This document shows, piece by piece, positions 1-8,679 of a stretch of 64,000 nucleotides of DNA. The notes under the pieces are model-generated. The model saw only the letters and a program-made list of their open reading frames with translations, made no database searches and was not told the origin of the DNA. The stretch comes from Bacteroidales bacterium UBA1181. GTDB taxonomy: Bacteria; Bacteroidota; Bacteroidia; Bacteroidales; Paludibacteraceae. The stretch's first letter is position 1; the number at the start of each line of letters is the position of its first letter. Made by a program: the position numbers and the translations under genes. The stretch lies in contig DBYR01000002.1 in assembly GCA_002310215.1 (NCBI GenBank), forward strand, positions 67,459-131,458. The letters run 5' to 3'.

Positions 1-1
1 C

Positions 2-1039
2 TTCGAGGGACTGATCGTCGCCTCCTGCGCCCTGCACCGCCTAGGCCTAAGCGATAGAATCGCGGAGCCTCTCCCCTTCGAGACGCATCCCTTACAAGGA
101 CATATCGCCATCGTGGGGAGATGTGGGGACGAAAAAAGCAGACGGCTGTTCGCATCCGATAAGCTACACTGCGCAGGTAAAGGCTTGACCCATGCCTATT
201 ATATCGACGGGGAACAAATCCCCGAGCAGGTGCTCAAGATACAGGAGATGGGGCTTGATCCACAAACGAACATCCAACTCATCTGCCACTTGGGGAAAGA
301 CAATGAGAGGTGTTTTCAATTCAATCTAACGGAACTACAATACACCAAAACACTTTCCTCCTCCCCTATTTTAATGCTTGTCGAAGAGAGCTCCAGAGGA
401 AACGGGCGCCCAAGAAAAGTGCTCGTCACGGGTACTACGACGCAATGGGCGGAGGGACGCGGAACCATCACGCACACCCCACTCATCCGAACGGAGGCCA
501 TCCCTTTGGGCGAATCCTTCTCCCTACAGGACATCCCATCCTATGACTACATTCTATTCACCAGCAGGAACGGTGTGAGATACTTCACGGATCAACTGAG
601 CGCATCCGAACGTTCGCTACTGAAAGATACCCAACTGATCAGCGTCGGTGGAGCCACTACCCAATCCCTAAACGCATTGGGACTATCACCCGTCTACGAA
701 TCAGAGACGACATCGGCGAAAGGCATCATAGCCTATTTCAAACGCAACGGTATCACCGGGAAGCGCATCCTCATGCCTCGCTCCGCCATCGGCATCCCAG
801 CCCTTCCGCAGGAATTGAGACAGATGGGCAACGAGGTGACCGATTTGTCTGTTTACAAGACCGTGACGGACGAGAAAGCCCCCATGGTGGAGGATTTGTC
901 GGTGTACGATGAAATATTGTTTTCCTCTCCGTCAGGGGTGAGGGCCTTCGTCTCCCGCTACGGAAAGCTACCCAGCGATATTCCGCTGACAGGCAAAGGA
1001 GAGACAACGATGAAAGAAATATCAGATTCACTATTATAA
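2..1039 (+). CDS. hemCD: Porphobilinogen deaminase/uroporphyrinogen-III synthase fusion (HemC-HemD), 5' end missing
   Basis: The window opens inside this gene. The frame is open from base 2 to the stop at 1037-1039, so about 345 C-terminal residues are present. The first ~45 residues read as the end of a porphobilinogen deaminase core (ALHRLGLSDRI, then HPLQGHIAIVGR where the family has a PGQG motif). About 75 residues follow that I cannot assign. From roughly residue 138 (RKVLVTGTT) to the end it reads as uroporphyrinogen-III synthase, with the family's FTSRNGVRYF and FSSPSGVRAF motifs. Together the two activities turn porphobilinogen into uroporphyrinogen III in the cytoplasm. The usual deaminase domain 3 with its cofactor-cysteine loop (GGCSxP) is not recognisable here. 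It is the first visible gene of a tightly packed hem operon; hemB starts 13 bases after its stop. Confidence 0.82.
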   Translation, partial: FEGLIVASCALHRLGLSDRIAEPLPFETHPLQGHIAIVGRCGDEKSRRLFASDKLHCAGKGLTHAYYIDGEQIPEQVLKIQEMGLDPQTNIQLICHLGKDNERCFQFNLTELQYTKTLSSSPILMLVEESSRGNGRPRKVLVTGTTTQWAEGRGTITHTPLIRTEAIPLGESFSLQDIPSYDYILFTSRNGVRYFTDQLSASERSLLKDTQLISVGGATTQSLNALGLSPVYESETTSAKGIIAYFKRNGITGKRILMPRSAIGIPALPQELRQMGNEVTDLSVYKTVTDEKAPMVEDLSVYDEILFSSPSGVRAFVSRYGKLPSDIPLTGKGETTMKEISDSLL

Positions 1040-1052
1040 TTGTCACATTATT

Positions 1053-2018
1053 ATGAAACGATTCAGACCCTTAAGGATTTCACAGATTGTCCGTGACCAA
1101 CACGCAGATGTTCCATCGATTGGTCCGGAATCATTCATATACCCTTATTTCGTGATGGATGGATGTGGTGTGAAAGAGGAGATCTCCACCATGGAGGGCG
1201 TCTTCCGCTTCTCCATCGACACACTACTCACCGACATAGCAGAGTTACTCTCCTTCGGAATCAACAAAGTACTACTGTTCGGTGTCATTCCACAAGAAGA
1301 AAAAGACGAGCGAGGTTCCGCAGCCTACAAGTCTGACAATATCATCAGCAGGGCGGTAAAGGCGATCAAGGCGAAGTTCCCGCAGGTGATTGTCTTCACG
1401 GACGTCTGTCTATGCGAATATACCTCGCACGGGCATTGCGGACTCCTTTGCGACTGCGACGTCGACAATGACAGCACGCTACCACTGCTCGCCGAGATGG
1501 CCTATCAGCATGCCTTGGCGGGGGCCGATTTCGTGGCGCCTTCCGCCATGATGGACGGACAAGTGGAGGCTATCCGCCAACGGTTAGACAAGGAGGGATT
1601 GACACGGACAAAGGTCCTGGCATACTCCGCCAAATACGCGTCATCGTATTACGGTCCTTTCAGGGACGCGGCGGACAGCGCCCCCTCTTTTGGCGACAGG
1701 AAAACCTACCAGATGGATTTCCGCACAAAGGACCAAGGCTTGGAGGAGATCGCTGCGGATATTGCGGAGGGTGCCGATTGGATCATGGTCAAGCCAGCCC
1801 TCGCATACCTGGACATCGTCTGCCGCGCGCATCAGATGTACCCGGAATATCCGATGGTCACCTATCAGGTATCGGGCGAATACTCCATGCTGAAGAATGG
1901 CGCCAAGCAGGGATATTTCGACGAGAAGAAGATATTCTTCGAAAGCCTGGTCGCCATGAGACGTGCCGGGGCGGATTATATCATATCCTATTATGCGAAA
2001 GATTTTTTCAAACAATGA
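1053..2018 (+). CDS. hemB: Delta-aminolevulinic acid dehydratase (porphobilinogen synthase)
   Basis: This enzyme condenses two 5-aminolevulinate molecules to porphobilinogen in the cytoplasm. The 321-residue length is normal. The metal-site cysteines are visible in DVCLCEYTSHGHCG (C119, C121, C129), which suggests the zinc type. The two active-site lysines lie in YSAKYASSYYGPFRDA (K194) and in IMVKPALAYLD (K247, the Schiff-base lysine). The tail GADYIISYYAKD is typical of the family. It is the second gene seen in the hem operon, 13 bases behind hemCD and 27 bases before hemA, so co-transcription is very likely. Identity is close to certain. Confidence 0.97.
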   Translation: MKRFRPLRISQIVRDQHADVPSIGPESFIYPYFVMDGCGVKEEISTMEGVFRFSIDTLLTDIAELLSFGINKVLLFGVIPQEEKDERGSAAYKSDNIISRAVKAIKAKFPQVIVFTDVCLCEYTSHGHCGLLCDCDVDNDSTLPLLAEMAYQHALAGADFVAPSAMMDGQVEAIRQRLDKEGLTRTKVLAYSAKYASSYYGPFRDAADSAPSFGDRKTYQMDFRTKDQGLEEIAADIAEGADWIMVKPALAYLDIVCRAHQMYPEYPMVTYQVSGEYSMLKNGAKQGYFDEKKIFFESLVAMRRAGADYIISYYAKDFFKQ

Positions 2019-2045
2019 CCGGATGCCAGCTTTAGAGAACGAAAG

Positions 2046-2945
2046 ATGATTGAGAGTCGAGTAATAAACAACAAAGAGCATAACCTGCAGGAACGCGAGA
2101 AACTGATCGCGGACCTTGCCGTCAACAAGAACATCCCGCACGTCCTGTTGGCCACGTGCAACCGTACGGAGCTGTACTGGGGCGACGGAGAGGTGCCCCT
2201 GGAGATGGCCGAGCACCTGTTTCGTGTCGCCTCCGGACTGGAGTCTGCGATTGTGGGGGAACGTGCCATCCAAGGGCAAATCAAACTGGCTTATCAAGAG
2301 GCGATGGCGCAGTATAACCTATCCGCCGGCCTCAACAAGGTGTTCCAGTACGCCATGCACACCGGGAAACGGGTACGGACAGAGACCCGCATCTCCGAAG
2401 GCGCGGTTTCCCACAGCCAAGTCGCAGTAGACGTTCTCGCCCAACACAATATTGATTTCCAGACAAGTAGAATCAAGGTGGTCGGTATAAACAAATTGAA
2501 CGAGGATATCCTGAAATTCCTCTCCGCCAAGGAGGCGAAGAATGTCGTTGTGGTCAACCGTCACCAAGAGAAGGCTTTGCCTGTGGCGGGTAATTACGGG
2601 TACAAGGCGGTGGCACTCACTTCCCTCAGAACGTTGTTGGAGGAAACGGATGTGCTGATCAGTGCCACTTCCGCTCCCCATACCATTTTCTCCAAAGAGG
2701 ATTTCCCGGCGGGACGGGAGATATTGGTCGTAGACCTGGCGTTCCCCAGGGATGTGGACGAATCGGTGGGAGAACTGCTCGGCATCTTCCTCTACAACAT
2801 TGAAGACATCGAAAGGATCGCCAATCAAAACATCAAGTTGCGTCACGAGGAGATTGGGAAGGCGGATGTCATCATCCACGAAGAGCTTGATAAGTTCATG
2901 AAGTGGCAAGACCTATCGCTCAATAAAACCACTCAAACAAAATAG
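2046..2945 (+). CDS. hemA: Glutamyl-tRNA reductase, unusually short form
   Basis: Glutamyl-tRNA reductase makes glutamate-1-semialdehyde, the first committed step of C5 haem synthesis, and passes it to HemL, encoded next. The catalytic cysteine is C38 in LLATCNRTELY. The motif HLFRVASGLESAIVGER and the tail FLYNIEDIERIANQNIKLR are typical. At 299 residues it is much shorter than the usual ~420. Some 40 residues between NRTELY and HLFRVASGL appear to be missing, and the C-terminal dimerisation helices are absent. The NADPH-binding glycine motif is also altered (VVGINKLNED instead of a GAGxMG-type loop). No frameshift is visible and the gene overlaps nothing, so this looks like a genuine compact form. 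hemL begins 6 bases after the stop. Confidence 0.9.
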   Translation: MIESRVINNKEHNLQEREKLIADLAVNKNIPHVLLATCNRTELYWGDGEVPLEMAEHLFRVASGLESAIVGERAIQGQIKLAYQEAMAQYNLSAGLNKVFQYAMHTGKRVRTETRISEGAVSHSQVAVDVLAQHNIDFQTSRIKVVGINKLNEDILKFLSAKEAKNVVVVNRHQEKALPVAGNYGYKAVALTSLRTLLEETDVLISATSAPHTIFSKEDFPAGREILVVDLAFPRDVDESVGELLGIFLYNIEDIERIANQNIKLRHEEIGKADVIIHEELDKFMKWQDLSLNKTTQTK

Positions 2946-2951
2946 CAGACC

Positions 2952-4223
2952 ATGGAAAGAGAAAGATCAAAAAAGGCCTTTGAGGAGGCTGTCCAATATA
3001 TCGCGGGAGGGGTGAACAGCCCTGTCAGAGCGTTGAAGGCGGTGGGTGAAACGCCCCTGTTCATCGACCATGCGGTGGATAATAAGATATACGACATCGA
3101 CGGCAACGCCTATACGGACTATTGCCTGTCATGGGGTGTATTCCTGTTGGGTCATGCGCATCCATCGGTCAACCAAGCCGTGCACGAGGCCGTCGAGCGG
3201 GGTTCCAGCTACGGTATCCCCTCCCTGCCGGAGACGGAGTTGGCCAAGCTGGTGCGGAAATGTTTCCCTTCGATGCAACGAATGCGCTTCGTCAATTCGG
3301 GCACGGAGGCCACGATGAGCGCAATCCGCCTGGCAAGGGGATACACCAACCGGAAATACATCGTCAAGTTCGAGGGGAACTACCACGGGCATGCGGATCA
3401 TCTGCTCGTCAGCGCGGGATCCGGCGTCGCGCGGCTGGGAAACGCCTCCTCCGCCGGGGTGCCCCGTGAATTTGTGTCACAGACATTAGTGGCTCCCTAC
3501 AATGATACGGAGGCCGTGAAAAAGATATTTGAGGAATACGGACAAGAGATTGCCGCCGTCATACTAGAACCTGTGGCCGCCAATATGGGTGTGGTGCTTC
3601 CTGACAATAACTTCCTCCCTTTCCTGAGGGAGATCACTTCGGCGTACCAATCTCTGCTGATCTTCGACGAGGTCATTACGGGCTTCCGCCTCTCCTCCGG
3701 TGGGGCGCAGAAATGGTTTGGCATTGAGCCGGACTTGACAACCTTAGGGAAGATCGTCGGGGGTGGATTCCCCGCCGCAGTCTTTGGCGGACGCGCGGAG
3801 ATCATGGAGATGCTCGCCCCGAATGGCCCTGTCTACCAGGCGGGTACCCTCAGCGGCAACCCTGTCGCCATGAGCGCAGGTATCGCGACACTCACGCAAC
3901 TGATGCGGGAGGGCTTTTACGAAGAGCTGAACGGCAGGGTCGACGCGTTCGACAAGGAGTTGAGGGAAGTCGCCAAGGAGAAGAACATGGTGCTGAACCG
4001 TGTCGGTCCCATGTTCACATTGTTCTTCACCCAAGGCGAGGTGCGGAACTTCTCGGACGTCAACCGCACGGACCAGCAACGTTTCGCGGCGTTCTTCCGT
4101 TATATGCTGCGCCACGGTGTATACGTCTCCCCATCCCAGTTCGAGAGCAATTTCATCTCCATAAAACACACGAAGGAGGACTTGGAACGATTCGTCGAAC
4201 TCGTGCGCGACTTCAACGATTGA
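2952..4223 (+). CDS. hemL: Glutamate-1-semialdehyde 2,1-aminomutase
   Basis: This PLP enzyme converts glutamate-1-semialdehyde to 5-aminolevulinate. It has 423 residues, the usual size. The N terminus (AVQYIAGGVNSPVRAL), the phosphate-binding FVNSGTEATMSAIRLARG segment, the FDEVITGFR motif and the PLP lysine in LTTLGKIVGGGFP (K267) are all present. The gene lies 6 bases after hemA, which encodes the enzyme that supplies its labile substrate. Such close coupling fits direct channelling between the two. It is followed after 13 bases by hemN. Confidence 0.97.
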   Translation: MERERSKKAFEEAVQYIAGGVNSPVRALKAVGETPLFIDHAVDNKIYDIDGNAYTDYCLSWGVFLLGHAHPSVNQAVHEAVERGSSYGIPSLPETELAKLVRKCFPSMQRMRFVNSGTEATMSAIRLARGYTNRKYIVKFEGNYHGHADHLLVSAGSGVARLGNASSAGVPREFVSQTLVAPYNDTEAVKKIFEEYGQEIAAVILEPVAANMGVVLPDNNFLPFLREITSAYQSLLIFDEVITGFRLSSGGAQKWFGIEPDLTTLGKIVGGGFPAAVFGGRAEIMEMLAPNGPVYQAGTLSGNPVAMSAGIATLTQLMREGFYEELNGRVDAFDKELREVAKEKNMVLNRVGPMFTLFFTQGEVRNFSDVNRTDQQRFAAFFRYMLRHGVYVSPSQFESNFISIKHTKEDLERFVELVRDFND

Positions 4224-4236
4224 TTCCCCATAGACA

Positions 4237-5604
4237 ATGACTCAGATGGATTTGTTGGAAAAGTATAACGTATCCGTGCCGAGGTACACGAGCTACCCTC
4301 CCGCCAATTATTTCCATGCGGTGGAGGAGAGTGCTTATATCGAGGCCGTGAAGGAATCGAACAGGGTAGGCAGGCGTAATCTATCCTTCTACCTGCATAT
4401 CCCCTTCTGCAGAAGGTTGTGCCACTATTGCGGGTGCAACTCCTACATCATGCCGGACCAAGGCACTGTGGACCAATACGTCACGGCACTGCACCTGGAG
4501 ATCGAGCGAATCGCTTCCCTGCTGGACAGGAACCGCCCGGTGAGCCAAATACACTACGGCGGAGGCACCCCCACCTCCCTGCCTATCCCGATCCTCCACG
4601 AACTGAACGACCATATCCTCTCCCTCTTCCCTTGCATCGAAGGGAAGGAGATCTCCATCGAATGTCATCCGGGCTACCTCACTCACGCAGATTGGGAAGC
4701 CTTGACGAAGGGGCACTTCAACCGCTTTAGCATAGGCATACAGGACTTTGACGAAAAGGTTCTATCGTGCGTCGGACGCCAGCCTGCCGCACTGCCGCTA
4801 CAGGAGATCATGGGGATCCTACGAGGGGCGGGCGCCTCCATCAACATGGACTTCCTCTACGGTTTGCCCTATCAGACCCCGGAATCTTTCATGGAGAGCA
4901 TAGAGAAAGCCATCGCTCTGCGTCCAGACCGGCTGGTCACGTTCGGCTACGGGCATGTCCCTTGGGTCTTCAAACGCCAGCTCATTCTGGAGAAGCATGG
5001 CCTGCCAAGCGGGGAAGTGAAGAAACGCATGTATGAGCAAGCCGCGGAAAGGCTTCGTGAGGCGGGTTATAAAAGCATCGGGCTAGACCACTTTGTCCTG
5101 CCTTCGGACGAGCTCCACGTGGCATACGAGGAGGGCCTGCTACACCGCAACTTCCAAGGTTATTGCACCCTGCGGACAACAGGGCAGGTCTATGCATTAG
5201 GCGTGACGGGCATCAGCCAATTGGACGGCAGCTATGCTCAAAACACCAAGGACATCAGCGAATACATCCACGCTGTGGAGGCGGGCGAATTACCCATCCG
5301 GAAAGGCTATTTCCTGACAGCGGAGGAGCGGATCGTCCGAGAGGTGATCGAACGACTGATGTGCAACTACCGGATCTCCTGGGAGGAGTTGTCCGAGACC
5401 TTAGCCATCCCCGTCCCGGAGATACAAAAAGCCATCCGATACGACGAGTCGGTGCTGGACGAGATGGCGGCGGACGGTATCCTCCGGAGGGAGAATGAGG
5501 GGATCGTCATGACAGAGGCGGGTCACCCGTTCGTGCGGAACGTGGCGGCGGCGTTCGACCCCCTGATGCAGGCAACAACGAAACAATTTTCAAAACCCAT
5601 ATAG
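4237..5604 (+). CDS. hemN: Oxygen-independent coproporphyrinogen III oxidase (radical SAM)
   Basis: HemN decarboxylates coproporphyrinogen III to protoporphyrinogen IX without oxygen, using S-adenosylmethionine and a 4Fe-4S cluster. The cluster motif is FCRRLCHYCGCN, with C58, C62 and C65, and the extra cysteine C67 that marks true HemN. Other family features are PRYTSYPPAN near the N terminus, HYGGGTPTSL and FSIGIQDFDEKVL. At 455 residues it is full length and should not be confused with the shorter HemW at 40178. The presence of HemN fits an anaerobic or microaerobic life. The start of hemG lies 1 base past its stop. Confidence 0.96.
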   Translation: MTQMDLLEKYNVSVPRYTSYPPANYFHAVEESAYIEAVKESNRVGRRNLSFYLHIPFCRRLCHYCGCNSYIMPDQGTVDQYVTALHLEIERIASLLDRNRPVSQIHYGGGTPTSLPIPILHELNDHILSLFPCIEGKEISIECHPGYLTHADWEALTKGHFNRFSIGIQDFDEKVLSCVGRQPAALPLQEIMGILRGAGASINMDFLYGLPYQTPESFMESIEKAIALRPDRLVTFGYGHVPWVFKRQLILEKHGLPSGEVKKRMYEQAAERLREAGYKSIGLDHFVLPSDELHVAYEEGLLHRNFQGYCTLRTTGQVYALGVTGISQLDGSYAQNTKDISEYIHAVEAGELPIRKGYFLTAEERIVREVIERLMCNYRISWEELSETLAIPVPEIQKAIRYDESVLDEMAADGILRRENEGIVMTEAGHPFVRNVAAAFDPLMQATTKQFSKPI

Positions 5605-5605
5605 T

Positions 5606-6988
5606 ATGACGAATCATGATATCGTAATCATTGGTGCAGGCATAACCGGGCTGACGTGCGCTTTCCAACTCGCGAGGAAAGGCAAGGACGTGATGGTACT
5701 GGAATGCATGGATAGAATAGGCGGACAGATCAAGACATGGAGCGATGCGGGCTTCACGTTCGAAAGCGGTCCGAACACGGGTGTCGTGAAACACTATGAG
5801 GTGGTGGAGCTCTTCGACCAGCTATCGGAGCGGTGCCAGATGGAGACTGCGCTGGAGTCAAGCAAGAGACGCCTGATATGGAAGAAGGATCGCTTCCACG
5901 CATTGCCTTCCGGTCTGGTCAGCGCCTTGCGCACACCATTGTTCACCTGGAAGGATAAGTTCAGGATCTTAGGCGAGCCATGGCGGGCGAAGGGGACAGA
6001 CCCCAACGAGTCGGTGGGTTCCTTGGCTGAACGTAGGCTGGGCAAATCCTATGTGGACTACGCCGTTGATCCGTTTCTCTCCGGTGTCTATGCGGGTGAC
6101 CCATACAAGCTGCCCGTACGTCTGGCATTGCCCCGCCTCTATGCCTTGGAGCAACAATATGGCTCCTTCATCAGGGGCAGTATCGCCAAAGCTAAAATGC
6201 CTAAGACAGAGCAACAGAAACGGGTCAGCCGCAAGGTGTTCTCCTCCAAGGGTGGCTTCTCCAACCTTGTCGAGGCGATCGCGGAGGCTATCGGAAGCGA
6301 GCACATCACCACTTCCGCCATGAATATATCCATAACACCTGACAACGAGGGAGGGTGGAATATCCAATACGAAAAAGGAGGGGAGAGCCTCCAATTGCAC
6401 GCCGACCATGTGGTGACCACCTGTGGCGCCTATGCGCTTCCGCAGCTTTTGCCCTTCGTCAGCGAGACGCAGATGTGCGCCATCAGCAACCTCTACTATG
6501 CGCCGGTCATTCAGGTGGGCGTCGGAATAGCGGATTGCCAAGGCAACGAATGGAAGGCCTTCGGAGGATTAGTCCCTTCCTGCGAGAAGAAGAATCTGTT
6601 AGGCATACTATTCCCTTCCGCCTGCTTCCAAGGGCGCGCACCACAAGGCGGTGCGACCTTCTCCTACTTCATCGGAGGCTCCCGCCATCCCGATTACTTG
6701 CAGAAGAGCGATGAGGAGCTGACCCAATGGGTGAATCAATCCCTCAGCGAAATGCTTCAATACCCGAAGGAGAAACGGGCGGACAAGGTGCGGATCTTCC
6801 GCCACGAGCGGGCCATTCCGCAATACGAGGCGTCGTCGGACAACCGATTGCAGGCGATCGCCCAACTGGAGGAGCGGTATCCCTCCCTGACGATCGCAGG
6901 GAACCTGCGAGACGGTATAGGCATAGGGGATAGGATCAAACAGGCTTTCGATGTGGCGAGGAAAATCCTAGGCGAGCCGCACGAATAA
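5606..6988 (+). CDS. hemG: Protoporphyrinogen oxidase (HemY-type flavoprotein)
   Basis: This FAD-dependent amine-oxidase-fold protein oxidises protoporphyrinogen IX to protoporphyrin IX. The dinucleotide-binding segment IVIIGAGITGLTCAFQLA lies at the N terminus, followed by a GGQIKTW motif. The C terminus carries the FAD-contact segment AGNLRDGIGIGDRIKQAFD. The 460-residue length matches the oxygen-dependent HemY/PPOX family; the symbol hemG follows common annotation although the E. coli HemG flavodoxin is unrelated. It is the last gene of the operon: its start lies 1 base after hemN and a hairpin terminator follows directly. No ferrochelatase or hemE is in the window. An oxygen-linked HemY beside an oxygen-independent HemN is a mixed arrangement. 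Confidence 0.93.
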   Translation: MTNHDIVIIGAGITGLTCAFQLARKGKDVMVLECMDRIGGQIKTWSDAGFTFESGPNTGVVKHYEVVELFDQLSERCQMETALESSKRRLIWKKDRFHALPSGLVSALRTPLFTWKDKFRILGEPWRAKGTDPNESVGSLAERRLGKSYVDYAVDPFLSGVYAGDPYKLPVRLALPRLYALEQQYGSFIRGSIAKAKMPKTEQQKRVSRKVFSSKGGFSNLVEAIAEAIGSEHITTSAMNISITPDNEGGWNIQYEKGGESLQLHADHVVTTCGAYALPQLLPFVSETQMCAISNLYYAPVIQVGVGIADCQGNEWKAFGGLVPSCEKKNLLGILFPSACFQGRAPQGGATFSYFIGGSRHPDYLQKSDEELTQWVNQSLSEMLQYPKEKRADKVRIFRHERAIPQYEASSDNRLQAIAQLEERYPSLTIAGNLRDGIGIGDRIKQAFDVARKILGEPHE

Positions 6989-6990
6989 AC

Positions 6991-7033
6991 AAAAAAGGCA
7001 GAAACGATTCACGCTTCTGCCTTCTCTTTTTCT
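6991..7033 (+). terminator. Rho-independent terminator of the hem operon
   Basis: The arms GGCAGAA (6997-7003) and TTCTGCC (7015-7021) form a 7-bp stem with an 11-base loop, followed by a T-rich run (TCTCTTTTTCT). It starts only a few bases after the hemG stop codon at 6988. Confidence 0.85.
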
Positions 7034-7059
7034 ATCGACAAGCGATAGGGCATCACACC

Positions 7060-7140
7060 CTACTTCGCCTTCTTCGTAGTGTTCTTGGCACTTGTGGTCT
7101 TCTTTGCCGTGCTCTTCTTCGCGGTGCTCTTTTTCTCCGC
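7060..7140 (-). pseudogene. Remnant: lysine/alanine/threonine-rich tail of a histone- or HU-like DNA-binding protein
   Basis: Read on the minus strand, this stretch encodes 26 residues of repeated AKKSTAKK/AKKTT type followed by a TAG stop (7062-7060). That is the typical basic tail of Bacteroidetes HU/H1-like nucleoid proteins. No start codon, folded domain or upstream coding continuation is present: the frame loses its character at about base 7140, exactly where a hydrophobic plus-strand remnant begins. It looks like the 3' end of a gene whose body has been lost. Function cannot be claimed for the fragment. Confidence 0.5.
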
Positions 7141-7355
7141 TGTTGCTCCTATTTGCCGTCGCGGTGGGCATCCTTACGATTGTGTTGACAGTCTCCATAG
7201 TCCGGCATACAGTGGTGCTCCATGAGAGTACACTTCTTATTTGGAACTTATTGGATTTAGTGCTGCAAGGTGTTGTGCTATTCATCGCCATGGTCTTAAG
7301 GAAGGACGGAGTCACCGCTTTCCGCATGATATGGAGGAAGAAGGAAACCATTTAA
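7140..7355 (+). pseudogene. Remnant of a small membrane protein (C-terminal part)
   Basis: An open plus-strand frame encodes about 71 residues ending FRMIWRKKETI and a stop. It contains two strongly hydrophobic stretches, LLLLFAVAVGILTIVLTV and LLDLVLQGVVLFIAMVL, separated by a short polar turn. It has a plausible membrane-protein character but no good start codon: upstream of base 7140 the frame runs through the basic-tail remnant of the opposite strand. It probably lost its N terminus by deletion. The last codons lie in a 26-bp sequence repeated at 8680. I do not recognise the family. Confidence 0.4.
7323..7348 (+). repeat. 26-bp direct repeat, left copy
   Basis: These 26 bases, beginning CGCATGATATGGAGG, recur identically at 8680-8705. 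The two copies bracket the minus-strand DUF4268 gene and its flanks (about 1.33 kb). The left copy forms the end of a membrane-protein reading frame; the right copy is in non-coding DNA. This suggests insertion, or duplication of a target segment. Confidence 0.75.
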
Positions 7356-7387
7356 AGCTGAAATAACTTTGCCAAAATAGACTTTCC

Positions 7388-8494
7388 TTATTTCAAATTT
7401 AGCTTTTCACCATAGCTTGTGAACAAGTCTGACATGTCTTTACTACAGGAGACAAAGAAGTCGAAAATTTCATCCTTGTCACCTGCATTAAGATAACTCA
7501 ATTGACGGTCAATGCGAATACGGCATGTCACCTTATCATCCATGCGTTGCCAAACTAACCCAGGAAGCTTTGCGTCAATCTCTGCCTTGTGTTTCTCCAA
7601 TGTGTCGAAGATTTTTTTGTTTTTCGACTGTTCGCCAGTGTTAATATACAATTCAACACGACAATTATCTTTATTGATGACGATGGTAATAGTACCTCCG
7701 GCAATAGTCTTAATGGACTTTCCTATCCAGTTATCTGTAACAGCAGAAGAGGAGGAATAAATGTTATGTTGCTTATCGTAGTTGATAAACTCACTCCAGA
7801 ACTGTTGACGATTACTATATCTTTTTAGGGTAGACTCGGAAGCCTCCAACTCTTCTTGTTCTTTATTGGCCATTTTGACTTGATACTCCTCCGCATCCTC
7901 TATTGGTATAATCTGGTCAAAATTCATTATGATTTGATCTCCATACTTGTAAGGTGTTACCTTGACGCACTTTATTCGCAAGTTGAAATTGTGCAACCAA
8001 AGCACAGCAGAGGTCACTTCCTTATGGAAATTGGCAGCCACTAAGATAATCCGTTGGCTATTCTTTTTATTAATTTCCACATCTTCAATGTCTTTGCCAT
8101 CGAAAAAATCCGACAAGATTCCAGACGCAAGCGACTGATTCCCAATAGAATATAAGTATTTCTGAAAGATATCCACAATCTGTTGTTTGCTCAAACTAGA
8201 GCAATAAGATGCATACTTAATTGCTTGCCACGTGACATCTTTCCCTGAATCGTCGAGCTTATTTTCTATGATTACAAGGTTACCATTCTTATCCAAAGCA
8301 AGCAAATCAAGACGTTCCTTCGTATCTGCAAAACCATTAAATTCCTTTTGAATAATAAGCAATGGCTCGCCTAATGATTCCGGCTTATCTGCTATCCACT
8401 CCTGAAGGTCTTGTCGTTCCTTCAGGTTAAGTGACTTAAACGTGCACTTATCTACCTTAATCAGGAGTTTTGTCTTTTGGTCAAGAATATACAT
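7388..8494 (-). CDS. PDDEXK nuclease-like protein with C-terminal DUF4268
   Basis: The 368-residue protein has an N-terminal region resembling the NucS/DUF91 restriction-endonuclease fold: D63 in ERLDLLALD, then E77 and K79 in LVIIENKL, and Q90 in the TWQAIKYASYC helix, which fits a D-ExK-Q active site. The C-terminal part (about 220-368, with FWSEFINY and a late WQRM segment) resembles DUF4268. Such proteins are thought to act on DNA, possibly in defence, but no function is established. The gene stands alone between two identical 26-bp repeats, is more A+T rich than the hem genes and is transcribed against them, so it looks acquired. No methyltransferase partner is present. Confidence 0.75.
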   Translation of the reverse strand: MYILDQKTKLLIKVDKCTFKSLNLKERQDLQEWIADKPESLGEPLLIIQKEFNGFADTKERLDLLALDKNGNLVIIENKLDDSGKDVTWQAIKYASYCSSLSKQQIVDIFQKYLYSIGNQSLASGILSDFFDGKDIEDVEINKKNSQRIILVAANFHKEVTSAVLWLHNFNLRIKCVKVTPYKYGDQIIMNFDQIIPIEDAEEYQVKMANKEQEELEASESTLKRYSNRQQFWSEFINYDKQHNIYSSSSAVTDNWIGKSIKTIAGGTITIVINKDNCRVELYINTGEQSKNKKIFDTLEKHKAEIDAKLPGLVWQRMDDKVTCRIRIDRQLSYLNAGDKDEIFDFFVSCSKDMSDLFTSYGEKLNLK

Positions 8495-8609
8495 ATGCTC
8501 TAATCAATTAAAACGATGGATTATAGTACAACACTATCAAGTGTAAAGTTATATTCTTTTCATAACATATCAAAGACGCTTCCTGTTTTTTCATAGGGCC
8601 ATCAAAAAA

Positions 8610-8661
8610 GGGGACGGATGATTATTCGTCAGGTTTTCACCTCCGTCATAAATCCGTCCCC
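8610..8661. repeat. Inverted repeat upstream of the DUF4268 gene
   Basis: GGGGACGGAT (8610-8619) pairs perfectly with ATCCGTCCCC (8652-8661) across a 32-base spacer. It lies between the DUF4268 gene start and the right copy of the 26-bp direct repeat. It may be a transcript hairpin or the end of a small mobile or repeat element. Confidence 0.6.
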
Positions 8662-8679
8662 TATAAGGTTACACGTTGT

